Source: JAKEGN01 sp964465665 (lineage in GTDB: Bacteria > Pseudomonadota > Gammaproteobacteria > Steroidobacterales > Woeseiaceae). Taken from it: 9,839 nucleotides of DNA. The notes beneath the pieces were generated by a model that made no database searches, was not told the origin of the DNA, and saw only the letters and a list, made by a program, of their open reading frames with translations. The stretch lies in contig CAYXKM010000195.1 in the NCBI GenBank assembly GCA_964465665.1, forward strand, positions 1-9,839, in the 5' to 3' direction. A program made the position numbers and the translations under genes. Positions within the stretch are counted from its first letter, which is position 1. Each line of letters opens with the position of its first letter. This document shows positions 1-7,171 of the stretch, piece after piece.

Positions 1-1
1 G

Positions 2-604
2 AGCGACGGCGTCGCCATGTCGGAATCGACGCTCCTCAACGAATACCTGGCCGAATCCCATCCCGAATCGAACCTGTTGCCTGCCGATCCCATCGACCGC
101 TACAACGTGCAGGTCTGGTCGAAGTTCGTCGATTACAATCTGGCGTCGTCTCTCGGAACGCTCGGTTGCCGCAAGTATCTCGTGCCGGTACTCAGGGCCT
201 TCGATCAGGCCGAACTGAAACGCAAAATCGCGGCGATCCCGCTACCGGAAAGGAAGGGCGGTTGGGAGCGCGCCGCGGTCAACGACTACGACGATGAGCT
301 CATCGCCAATGCCGAGCGCAAGGTGAAACTGGTTGTCGATCGCATGGAGGCGGCTCTTGCAGACAGCCACTGGCTGGTCGGAGGAAATTACTCGATCGCC
401 GACATCAATGCGTTTCCGATGATCAGCGGGCTCCGCGCGGCGGCCCCGCACATTGTCAACGAGAACGATGCGCCGCATGTCATCGGCTGGACCGCGAGAA
501 TTGAGCAACGTCCCGCCGTGCGCGCGGTGATGTCCTCGCGCGATCTTAAACGCAGGAACGATACGGTGTTCATCCCGGGCCCCGAGCACAGCCGCTGGGG
601 ATAA
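2..604 (+). CDS. Glutathione S-transferase, LigF (beta-etherase)-like, 5'-truncated by window edge
   Basis: About 200 residues are visible. The reading frame is open to the left edge and the first ATG (17) lies inside the N-terminal domain (SDGVAMSEST matches the glutathione-binding 'DG..l.EST' segment of GSTs), so the true start is upstream and some 50-60 residues, including the catalytic Ser/Cys of the thioredoxin fold, are missing. The C-terminal helical domain is complete, with the N-capping motif SIAD in VGGNYSIADINAF. Several stretches (VWSKFVDY, IPLPERKGGWERA, YSIADINAF) recall, from memory, LigF of Sphingobium, the enzyme that cleaves beta-aryl ethers of lignin dimers with glutathione. 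The stop is followed after three bases by a LigD-like dehydrogenase, the usual partner of LigF, which strengthens the reading. The protein would be cytoplasmic. The GST family is sure; the etherase activity is inferred and a different glutathione-dependent reaction on an aromatic is possible. Confidence 0.85.
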   Translation, partial: SDGVAMSESTLLNEYLAESHPESNLLPADPIDRYNVQVWSKFVDYNLASSLGTLGCRKYLVPVLRAFDQAELKRKIAAIPLPERKGGWERAAVNDYDDELIANAERKVKLVVDRMEAALADSHWLVGGNYSIADINAFPMISGLRAAAPHIVNENDAPHVIGWTARIEQRPAVRAVMSSRDLKRRNDTVFIPGPEHSRWG

Positions 605-607
605 CCG

Positions 608-1513
608 ATGCGCGATGTCTCGAACAAGACCGCATTCATCACCGGCGCCGCTAGCGGCGTCGGCTATGGAATGGCCCACGCATTTCTGGAGGCGGGCATG
701 CGGGTTGCGATTGCCGACATCCGCGGCGATGCCATTGAGGCGGCGGCGAAAAAGTTGCAGGGCATCGGGGCCGATGTTTACGGCATCCGCCTCGACGTGA
801 CCGATCGCGCGGCGATGGCAGCGGCAGCCGATGACGTCGAGAGCCATTTCGGCAAAGTGCACATTCTCTGCAACAACGCCGGCATCAACGTCTTCGGTCC
901 GATCGATCAGGCGAGCTACGACGACTGGGACTGGATCATGGACGTCAATCTCAATTCGGTTTTCAACGGCATCCATAGCTTTCTGCCGAAGATCAAGTCG
1001 CACGGGGAAGGCGGCCATATCGTCAACACGGCATCGATGGCATCCATGGTCAGCGGGCCGGGCGCAGGGATTTATACGGCAGCGAAGTTCGCGGTGCGCG
1101 GACTTTCCGAATGTCTCTGGTACAACCTGGCGCCGCAGGGCATCGGTGTTTCCGTCGTCTGCCCGGGACTTGTGAACAGCAACATCCATCACAGTGAAGA
1201 ATTGCGGCCGTCATCGAAAGCCCACAGCGGCTATGCGAAGAATCCCGAGTTCGAAAAACGGCTCGAATCGATTCAGCGTCTCGGCATGGATCCCCTCGAG
1301 CTCGGCAGGAAAGTGCTGCGCGGCATCGTGAACGACGATCTCTACATCCTGACCCATCCGGAACACAAGGATGAGGTGAGCCGGGATTTCGCCGAAATCG
1401 TCGCTGCATTTCCCGACGAACCAACCGATCCCGGCAGGCTCGAAGTCGAGAACATGCGCCTCAAGATGAAGAACGACATCAAAATCCAGTACGCGCGCAG
1501 CCGGAACGAATGA
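608..1513 (+). CDS. Short-chain dehydrogenase/reductase, LigD (C-alpha-dehydrogenase)-like
   Basis: A 301-residue classical SDR with every key element: nucleotide-binding TGAASGVG (12-19), D37 at the end of beta2 favouring NAD over NADP, LDVTD (62-66), NNAG (89-92), and the catalytic set N114, S143, Y156 and K160 (YTAAK). It is longer than the usual 250-residue SDR. The C-terminal extension after about residue 200, with LRPSSKAHSGY and the segment DDLYILTHPE, and the internal FGPIDQASYDDWDWI recall LigD/LigO/LigN of Sphingobium, which oxidise the benzylic C-alpha alcohol of beta-aryl ether dimers to a ketone so that LigF/LigE can attack. It starts three bases after the GST stop and ends 16 bases before the ThDP enzyme, so the three are one operon. 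The ATG at 608 gives the right distance to the glycine motif. SDR assignment is sure; the lignin-type substrate is inference. Confidence 0.9.
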   Translation: MRDVSNKTAFITGAASGVGYGMAHAFLEAGMRVAIADIRGDAIEAAAKKLQGIGADVYGIRLDVTDRAAMAAAADDVESHFGKVHILCNNAGINVFGPIDQASYDDWDWIMDVNLNSVFNGIHSFLPKIKSHGEGGHIVNTASMASMVSGPGAGIYTAAKFAVRGLSECLWYNLAPQGIGVSVVCPGLVNSNIHHSEELRPSSKAHSGYAKNPEFEKRLESIQRLGMDPLELGRKVLRGIVNDDLYILTHPEHKDEVSRDFAEIVAAFPDEPTDPGRLEVENMRLKMKNDIKIQYARSRNE

Positions 1514-1529
1514 TGCGGGTCAACGGCCG

Positions 1530-3227
1530 ATGAACTCCGTGAAAACCGTTGCGCAGTCTTTCATCGAGGCGCTGCAGCGGCGCGGCATCGAGCACGTATT
1601 TGCCAATGCGGGCACCGATCACGCACCGCTCGTGGAAGCGCTGTCCGTGATGAAACGCGCAGGTAGCGCGGTGCCGGCATTTCACGTCGTGCCACATGAA
1701 AATCTCGCAATGGCAATGGCGCAGGGCTATTACCGGGTCCGCAAAAAGCCGGCCGTCGTACTCGTGCATGTCGCTGTTGGCACGGCCAATACAATTTGCA
1801 GCCTGATGAACGCCTGGCGCAGCAACATTCCGGTGCTGCTCGTCGCCGGCAGGACCCCGTCGTCCGAGGCAGGCCACACCGGTTCCCGGTCGGTGCCGAT
1901 ACACTGGGGGCAGGACGTGTCCGATCAGAGCGCGCTCGTCCGTGAGTTCACGAAGTGGGAGCAGGAGTTGCGCGCGTATCAGAGCATCGATGCGCTGGTC
2001 GACCGCGCGCTCGTGATCGCCATGAGCGAGCCGCGCGGACCGGTCTACCTGACTCTTCCGCGGGAGTTACTCGCCGATCCGGATCACTCCGAGCCAGCGC
2101 CGCCATCGGCCGCGCCGGACACGGCCCATCCGCCAGCCGCTGCGATTGAAGAACTCGCTGCCATGCTCGCAAATGCAAGCCGGCCGCTGCTTTTGACCTC
2201 GACCGTGGGCGTCGATGCGGAAGCGCGCGATATTCTCGAAGCGCTTGCAGACCGGTACGCACTGCCCGTACTGCAGAGCTGGCCGTTTGCCGTAAACATC
2301 CGTTCCGCCAATCCCATGAACCTGCGCGCGCACGGGGCGGAGTGGCTTGCCGCCGCCGATGTCGTATTGACGATCGACGCCGCCGTGCCGTGGGTGCCAC
2401 GGCGCGCGAGTGCGTCGCCCGATGCAGCGGTCATCCATCTCGGCACGGACCCAACCTATTCGAGTTACGCGTACCGCGATTTCCGCGCGTCGAGGCTCAT
2501 CGCCGGTTCTTCGAAAGCCGGGCTGCAAATGCTGGCTGATGCGCTGGACCGATTGCACATCGACCAAAAACGCATTGACGAACGCCGCAAACGGGTCGCA
2601 GCGTTGACGGAGAAAGCGGCTGCCTCGCGCCGTTCCCGGATCGATAGCGCCCGTAACGCAAAGCCGGTCGACGCCGGCTGGACCGCGCATTGCATCAACT
2701 CGTTGAAAACCGACAATGCGGTGATCATCAACGAACTCGGCGTGCCGTTCGATGTGCTCGAGTTCTCCGGCAATGAAGTTTTCTTCGGCGAAACGACAGC
2801 GGGTGCACTCGGCACCGGCCTCGGCGTCGCGCTCGGTGCAAAACTTGCCGACCCTGCGCGTACGGTGATCTGCTGTGTCGGCGATGGATCATTCATGTTC
2901 GGCAATCCGACGCCTGCATTGCTGGTCAGTCGCGTGCTCGGAATTCCGGTGCTCATCGTGATTGCGAACAACGGCATGTGGTACGCCGTCGAACAATCGA
3001 CTCTGGATATCTATCCCGAGAGCAAACCGGACCCGGCGTCGGGATTGCCGATGACACGATTCGGCTACAGTCCGGACTATGCCGCGCTTGCCGCGGCCTG
3101 CGGCGCTTACGGTGAAACCGTAACCGAGCCGGAACAGGTGATGGGCGCACTGCAACGTGGCCTTGCTCGCAACCGCGACGGCCAGGCCGCGGTCATCGAT
3201 ATCGTCACGGCGCCCGGCACCCGCTAA
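1530..3227 (+). CDS. Thiamine-diphosphate-dependent enzyme (benzoylformate decarboxylase / acetolactate synthase superfamily)
   Basis: A 565-residue protein with the full three-domain ThDP layout: N-terminal pyrimidine domain with cofactor-activating E57 (VVPHEN), a central domain (about 200-345), and a C-terminal pyrophosphate domain with the GDG...NN motif (GDGSFMF at 451-457, NN at 480-481). The segment VVLVHVAVGTANT places H80 where benzoylformate decarboxylase has its active-site His70 (NLHSAAGTGN, from memory); acetolactate synthases have a different segment there. This favours a 2-oxo acid decarboxylase or a lyase acting next to an aryl carbonyl, not acetolactate synthesis. A counterpart of the second BFD histidine (H281) is not evident, so the chemistry is open. 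The central domain begins after a Pro/Ala-rich linker (about 187-204). It is the third gene of the operon with the LigF- and LigD-like genes, 16 bases after the latter. The fold and cofactor are secure, the substrate is unknown. Confidence 0.88.
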   Translation: MNSVKTVAQSFIEALQRRGIEHVFANAGTDHAPLVEALSVMKRAGSAVPAFHVVPHENLAMAMAQGYYRVRKKPAVVLVHVAVGTANTICSLMNAWRSNIPVLLVAGRTPSSEAGHTGSRSVPIHWGQDVSDQSALVREFTKWEQELRAYQSIDALVDRALVIAMSEPRGPVYLTLPRELLADPDHSEPAPPSAAPDTAHPPAAAIEELAAMLANASRPLLLTSTVGVDAEARDILEALADRYALPVLQSWPFAVNIRSANPMNLRAHGAEWLAAADVVLTIDAAVPWVPRRASASPDAAVIHLGTDPTYSSYAYRDFRASRLIAGSSKAGLQMLADALDRLHIDQKRIDERRKRVAALTEKAAASRRSRIDSARNAKPVDAGWTAHCINSLKTDNAVIINELGVPFDVLEFSGNEVFFGETTAGALGTGLGVALGAKLADPARTVICCVGDGSFMFGNPTPALLVSRVLGIPVLIVIANNGMWYAVEQSTLDIYPESKPDPASGLPMTRFGYSPDYAALAAACGAYGETVTEPEQVMGALQRGLARNRDGQAAVIDIVTAPGTR

Positions 3228-3236
3228 GGCGGTGCC
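3216..3236 (+). terminator. Hairpin overlapping the stop codon of the ThDP gene, possible terminator
   Basis: GGCACC(C)GC, loop TAAG, GCGGTGCC forms an eight-pair stem with one bulged C; the loop carries the TAA stop codon. It sits at the end of the three-gene operon, but no T-run follows, so it could only be a weak intrinsic terminator or a 3'-end stabilising structure. Confidence 0.25.
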
Positions 3237-3389
3237 GTATGTCCTGATTGGCGGAAATTCGATTTTCAGTGCCGCCGGAATCGTACGAAAGTGAATGGTT
3301 GTTGCCGCCGCGCATCCTCATCGACGTCTTCGTTCGCATCATTGTGAAACTGGACGCCACCGGCAACATGCGGTGTTAGTATTCCACTC
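3228..3389 (+). promoter_or_regulatory. Intergenic region before the tandem-HTH LysR gene, probable promoter/operator
   Basis: This is the longest non-coding stretch in the window (162 bases). It holds an inverted repeat CGATT-N14-AATCG (3260-3264 and 3279-3283) and, overlapping its right arm, the perfect palindrome TCGTACGA (3281-3288); either could be a regulator site. A -10-like TAGTAT lies at 3377-3382, only seven bases before the ATG at 3390, without a good -35. There is no Shine-Dalgarno sequence in front of that ATG, so a leaderless mRNA is conceivable. None of these sites is proved. Confidence 0.3.
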
Positions 3390-4661
3390 ATGCAGCACAT
3401 TGGAATACGACAGGCAAAAATCTTTCTGGCCGTCGCAGATTCGCTGTGCGTTACCCGGGCAGCAGGTTTGCTGAATCGTTCGCAAACCTCGGTAACGAAG
3501 TCGCTGCAGGAGCTCGAGCAACAGCTCGGCGTAACTCTTTTCGATCGCTCCTCGAAGGGCGTCAGCCTGACCGCTTTCGGCAAATGCCTGTTGCGACATG
3601 CGCGCGAAGCATCGTGCGCGTACGCTATCGCGGGTGAACAGGTGGCATCGGTCTCGGCGCGGCGCACCGTTCGGCCTTCACGAATCGGCGGCATGGATGT
3701 TTCGGACCGATGGCTGGACGCGTTTCTGGCCACCGCGGAACACCAGGATCTCGCATCGGCAGCCGAGCATCTCGGGGTAACGAGCGCAGCGATTTCACTT
3801 TCGTTGCGCAAACTCGAGGAGGCGGTGGGTGCAAAACTGTTCGAGAGCACGCCACAGGCCGTCGTTCCGTCTGCGATCGGTCGATTGCTGTCGCGATACG
3901 TGAAACTGGCGCGCAGCCACCTGCGTCATGCCTGTGACGAACTTGCCGGCATGCAAGGTGCTCACCGGGGCCGCGTGGTTGTCGGTACCTTGCCTTTCGT
4001 TCGCACGATCATCGTGCCGCGTGCCATCACCAGGCTGCTTCGGGAGCATCCCTACCTGGATGTGGCTACCGTCGAAGGGCCGTACGAGGACCTTACTGCG
4101 GCATTGCGCTGCGGCGATATCGACCTGATGGTCGGCGCATTACGCGGATCAAACGCGGATCGCGATCTCCTGGAAGAGCGAGTCCTCGACGACAGTCTGT
4201 CCATCGTCGCGAGGGCCGGTCATCCATTGAGCAAGCGCGGAACGTTGCAGTGGAGGGATCTGCTGGCGTACGACTGGATACTGCCGAGGCGAGGCACGCC
4301 GACGCGTGAATTGTTCGAACGAGCCGTGTCGCTGCGCGGGCTGCCGGTTCCGCCGCATGTCGTCGAAACCAGTTCCCTTGTCACCTTGCGCGGGCTGTTG
4401 ATGGAAAGCGACCGGGTTACGATTCTTTCCAGGCATCAGATTCTTTTCGAGGAACAGTGCGGGCTGCTGGCCGTGCTCGCATTCGAACTGAACGGCACGG
4501 CCCGGGCGATCGGCATCACCTGTCGGCGCCGCGGTTCGCTGTCGCCGGCGGCCGCCTTGCTCGCAGAGCAGATTCGACTTGCCATCGTGAATTGCGCGGG
4601 GCGCGCCAGCCACGAGCCACACGCGCCGCTGCGGCCGGCCAAGACTGCGTTCGGAGACTAA
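3390..4661 (+). CDS. LysR-type transcriptional regulator with two tandem N-terminal HTH domains
   Basis: The protein is 423 residues, against about 300 for a normal LysR regulator. The surplus is a second DNA-binding domain. HTH 1 spans about 5-64 (IRQAKIFLAVADSL, then AAGLLNRSQTSVTKSLQELE and LFDRSSKGVSLTAFG). A linker follows (65-104), then HTH 2 at 105-164 (RWLDAFLATAEHQDLASAAE, VTSAAISLSLRKLEEAVGAK, LFESTPQAVVPSAIG). A LysR substrate-binding domain covers about 193-402 (GRVVVGTLPF, IDLMVGALR, DWILPRRGTPTRELF). Both HTH units keep the hallmark pattern of winged HTH, recognition helix and 'LF' wing, and both lie in one uninterrupted frame, so this is not two genes. No ribosome-binding site precedes the ATG, but an internal start would lose HTH 1. 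The ligand domain matches the regulator at the right edge closely. It is followed after 24 bases by the transporter gene and is likely cotranscribed with it. Its targets may be the operon upstream, the transporter and itself. Confidence 0.9.
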   Translation: MQHIGIRQAKIFLAVADSLCVTRAAGLLNRSQTSVTKSLQELEQQLGVTLFDRSSKGVSLTAFGKCLLRHAREASCAYAIAGEQVASVSARRTVRPSRIGGMDVSDRWLDAFLATAEHQDLASAAEHLGVTSAAISLSLRKLEEAVGAKLFESTPQAVVPSAIGRLLSRYVKLARSHLRHACDELAGMQGAHRGRVVVGTLPFVRTIIVPRAITRLLREHPYLDVATVEGPYEDLTAALRCGDIDLMVGALRGSNADRDLLEERVLDDSLSIVARAGHPLSKRGTLQWRDLLAYDWILPRRGTPTRELFERAVSLRGLPVPPHVVETSSLVTLRGLLMESDRVTILSRHQILFEEQCGLLAVLAFELNGTARAIGITCRRRGSLSPAAALLAEQIRLAIVNCAGRASHEPHAPLRPAKTAFGD

Positions 4662-4685
4662 TCCCGCAAACGATTGCGGTACGGT

Positions 4686-5594
4686 ATGCCTCTCGAATCG
4701 CTGTTACCGATCCTCGTCTATTTCCTGATCGGCATCGTTCTGCGGCGGTCGGGCCTCGCGAGCGGCAGCGAAGCGGCCTTTCTGTTTCGCCTGATCCTGT
4801 ACGTGACCTTGCCCGCACTGGTCTTTCAGACGATTTCCGGGGCGACGCTGACACGCGATCTCGTACTGCTCCCGGTCACCGGGCTCGCGATCAACCTGGT
4901 GTGCCTGGCGGCAGCGATTGTCTACGCGCGCGCGGTGTCGTTGTCGATGCAGGCAACCGGTGTACTCGTGCTGGGAGCCGCTATCACGAACGGCGTTTTC
5001 GTGTTTTCGTTCGTCTTGATGGGGCTCGGACCGGAAGCTCTCGCGGAAGCCATACTGGTCGATCTCGGAAACGCCATTTTCGTTTCGACTTTTGCTTACT
5101 CTGCAGCCAGTTACTTCGGCAGTTCGCGAAAATCCTCGATCGCGGCATCGCTACTCAGGACGATCCGCTCACCGCTGTTCATTGCCCTGGCGATCGCACT
5201 GGTCTGCGCGCTCGGCGAATTCACGCCGCCGGCCATGGCAGCGCACGTACTGTCCCCGCTCGCTGCGGCAACCATACCGCTGACGATCGTGGCGTTGGGT
5301 ATTTCCTTTTCCAACGTGACATTGCGCGATCCGCTGCCTGTGCACACCGTACTTCTCAGGATGCCGTTGGGGCTCGCGGCGGGTCTGTTATTCGTCTGGC
5401 TATTCGGATTCACCGGCACGACGGCCACCGTTGTCCTCGTTGCAGCGGCCTCGCCGATCGGTTTCTCTTCGGTGACCCTCGCATCGGTTGCAAAACTCGA
5501 TACCGAAAAGGCGGTGGCGGCGCTGTCGATATCGGTCGCTGTCGGGCTGGTCAGCACGACGTTACTGCTGTGGGCAGGGCAGCGGCTGCTTTAG
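4686..5594 (+). CDS. AEC (auxin efflux carrier) family membrane transporter
   Basis: A 302-residue, very hydrophobic protein with about ten predicted membrane spans in two halves: spans near 5-20, 33-50, 58-80, 91-112 and 124-143, then a short basic loop (146-163, SSRKSS) and spans near 164-178, 187-207, 220-240, 245-262 and 277-297. YVTLPALVF (39-47) and the Asn-containing GAAITNGVFVFSF (97-109) fit the AEC/bile-acid-arsenite-riboflavin-like fold, whose bacterial members carry organic acids such as malate or malonate or export small acids. I take ATG 4686; a TTG at 4674 would add four residues without a better ribosome site. It lies 24 bases after the LysR gene in the same direction. In this context it may move an aromatic or organic acid across the inner membrane. 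Its TAG stop overlaps the stop of the convergent GMC gene. Confidence 0.85.
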   Translation: MPLESLLPILVYFLIGIVLRRSGLASGSEAAFLFRLILYVTLPALVFQTISGATLTRDLVLLPVTGLAINLVCLAAAIVYARAVSLSMQATGVLVLGAAITNGVFVFSFVLMGLGPEALAEAILVDLGNAIFVSTFAYSAASYFGSSRKSSIAASLLRTIRSPLFIALAIALVCALGEFTPPAMAAHVLSPLAAATIPLTIVALGISFSNVTLRDPLPVHTVLLRMPLGLAAGLLFVWLFGFTGTTATVVLVAAASPIGFSSVTLASVAKLDTEKAVAALSISVAVGLVSTTLLLWAGQRLL

Positions 5595-7141
5595 AGATCC
5601 CGACTCAGCATCTGTTCTTTTATGTACGTGGCCTGCCGCATCGCGAGCGCCACGATTGTCAGCGTCGGGTTGGCATTGCCGCTGGACGTAAACTGGCTGC
5701 CGTCCGAAAGAAAGAGGTTTGCTACATCGTAGGAACGGCCCCAGGGGTCACAGACACCGTCGTCGATGTTCGCCGCCATCCTGCAGGTGCCCATGTTATG
5801 AGTTGCCGGCGGCGGTGAACTGAGGAATATCTCTTCGCTGCCAAGCGATTGGTACAGCTCGCGCGCTTTCTGCACGCCGAAGTCGCGCATGCGCCTGGAA
5901 TTGTCATGGTCAATATAGTGCACCACGGGCACCGGCATGCCGTACTGGTCCTTTTCCGCCGGATGCAGGGTAACGGAATTCGATTGCTGCGACGGATCCT
6001 CGCCCATCACCAGCAGTGCGGCGTAGTGGTCATACCTCTGCAGTTGCGCCGCATACTCCTTCCCCCAGGCGCCGGGGCGTGACAGCACCGCGAGCGATGC
6101 GGGATCGAAAGACACCTGCTCGAACTTGAAGCCGCCCGCAAACCCTCGCGACGAATCGTGATACATGAAATCGTTCACGCCGCCGAGCAGCTGCGTGCCC
6201 CGGTGAAAATGTACAGGGTGCGGCATGATTGCCGTAACGATGGCGAAGACGTGCTTGATGTAGTGCTTGCCGACATGACCGGACTTGTTGGCGAGACCGT
6301 TCGGAAAAGCCGACGATTCCGAGTTGAGCAGTATCCTGGGTGTGTCGATGGCATTGGCCGCGAGGCAAACCACCCTGGCTTTCTGCCGTTGCAGCGCCCC
6401 TTCAGGGTCGACGTACACGACCGATGTCGCCCGTCCCTTGTCATCGTGCTCGATACGCAGAACGAACGACCGGTCGCGGATTTCGAAACGATCCGTTTTC
6501 AATGCCTGAGCAATCGGGGTATTGGCTGCCGTCCATTTGGCGTTCACGGCGCAACCGCTGCTGCAGAAGCCGAGCTGCAAACAAGCCGGACGGCCTCCCT
6601 GCGCCACCGAATTGATTGCCATGTTGCTGCGTTCGGCATGCTTCAGGCCGATCCGCTCCGCGCCGGCCTTCAGGACGCGGTAGTGATTGCTCTCCGGCAG
6701 TTTCGGCCATCCGTGCGTTCCGGAAACGCCCATGCTGCTCTCGGCCGCGGAATAGTAACGGCTCATTTCCTCCAAAGGCACCGGCCAATCGAGAATCGTG
6801 CAGTCATCGAGGGCGCCGAAATAGCGGCTGGGCTCGAAATGTTCCGCTTCGAATCGCGGCGTATGCGCGGTCCAGTGCAGCGTCGTACCGCCGACGCCCT
6901 TGCCGCTCCATACCGGAAAACCGGCCGGCAGGTCGCCGGATCCGATCCGCCGATCGAGCCACGTGAGTCGCGGGAACATCGCCGTGGCGTCGGTGACGAT
7001 TTTCTCGAGCGGTGCGCCGGCTTCGATGCAGACGACATCGATCCCGGCCGTCGCCAGATCGCGCGACACCGTGGCCCCGCCGGCGCCCGAGCCGATGACT
7101 ACGACGACGTGGTCGTCGTCCTTGTCAAAGGAGGTTGCCAT
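5591..7141 (-). CDS. GMC-family FAD-dependent dehydrogenase, catalytic (alpha) subunit with Fe-S cysteine motif
   Basis: 516 residues. The N-terminus has the FAD-binding IGSGAGG (16-22) and an acidic end of beta2 (E40). GKGVGGTTLHW (80-90) is the GMC signature region. C187, C193 and C197 form C-x5-C-x3-C, the spacing that holds a 3Fe-4S cluster in the FAD-glucose and fructose dehydrogenase catalytic subunits, so electrons probably leave to a carrier and not directly to oxygen. The C-terminal active site shows H448-N449 (ATHNMGTCRM) and N491 (GNANPT). There is no signal peptide of its own; it follows the Tat-signal small subunit by 30 bases and would be exported folded with it. The substrate may be a sugar, sugar acid, or an alcohol side chain of an aromatic; sequence alone does not decide. 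No cytochrome c subunit gene follows: the stop codon runs into the convergent transporter gene. Confidence 0.92.
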   Translation of the reverse strand: MATSFDKDDDHVVVVIGSGAGGATVSRDLATAGIDVVCIEAGAPLEKIVTDATAMFPRLTWLDRRIGSGDLPAGFPVWSGKGVGGTTLHWTAHTPRFEAEHFEPSRYFGALDDCTILDWPVPLEEMSRYYSAAESSMGVSGTHGWPKLPESNHYRVLKAGAERIGLKHAERSNMAINSVAQGGRPACLQLGFCSSGCAVNAKWTAANTPIAQALKTDRFEIRDRSFVLRIEHDDKGRATSVVYVDPEGALQRQKARVVCLAANAIDTPRILLNSESSAFPNGLANKSGHVGKHYIKHVFAIVTAIMPHPVHFHRGTQLLGGVNDFMYHDSSRGFAGGFKFEQVSFDPASLAVLSRPGAWGKEYAAQLQRYDHYAALLVMGEDPSQQSNSVTLHPAEKDQYGMPVPVVHYIDHDNSRRMRDFGVQKARELYQSLGSEEIFLSSPPPATHNMGTCRMAANIDDGVCDPWGRSYDVANLFLSDGSQFTSSGNANPTLTIVALAMRQATYIKEQMLSRDL

Positions 7142-7171
7142 GTCCGTCCCGGTGATTGTCTGCGTGCACTG

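Noticed and set aside
17..604. ATG at 17 as the true start of the glutathione S-transferase
   Set aside because: The frame stays open to the left edge and the codons before it continue the glutathione-binding segment (SDGVAM), so the gene begins outside the window.
242..1192. 316-residue open frame on the minus strand
   Set aside because: It lies opposite the GST and SDR genes, both of which have clear family motifs. Its translation is rich in Arg/His/Asp and shows no recognisable domain; long antisense frames are expected in high-GC genes.
4674..4685. TTG at 4674 as the transporter start
   Set aside because: It adds only four residues before an ATG that starts directly at the first membrane span, and it has no better ribosome-binding site.
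4457..5818. 453-residue open frame on the plus strand
   Set aside because: It runs in another frame across the LysR end, the transporter and the GMC end. It is Arg-rich with no domain, while the other frames encode obvious families.
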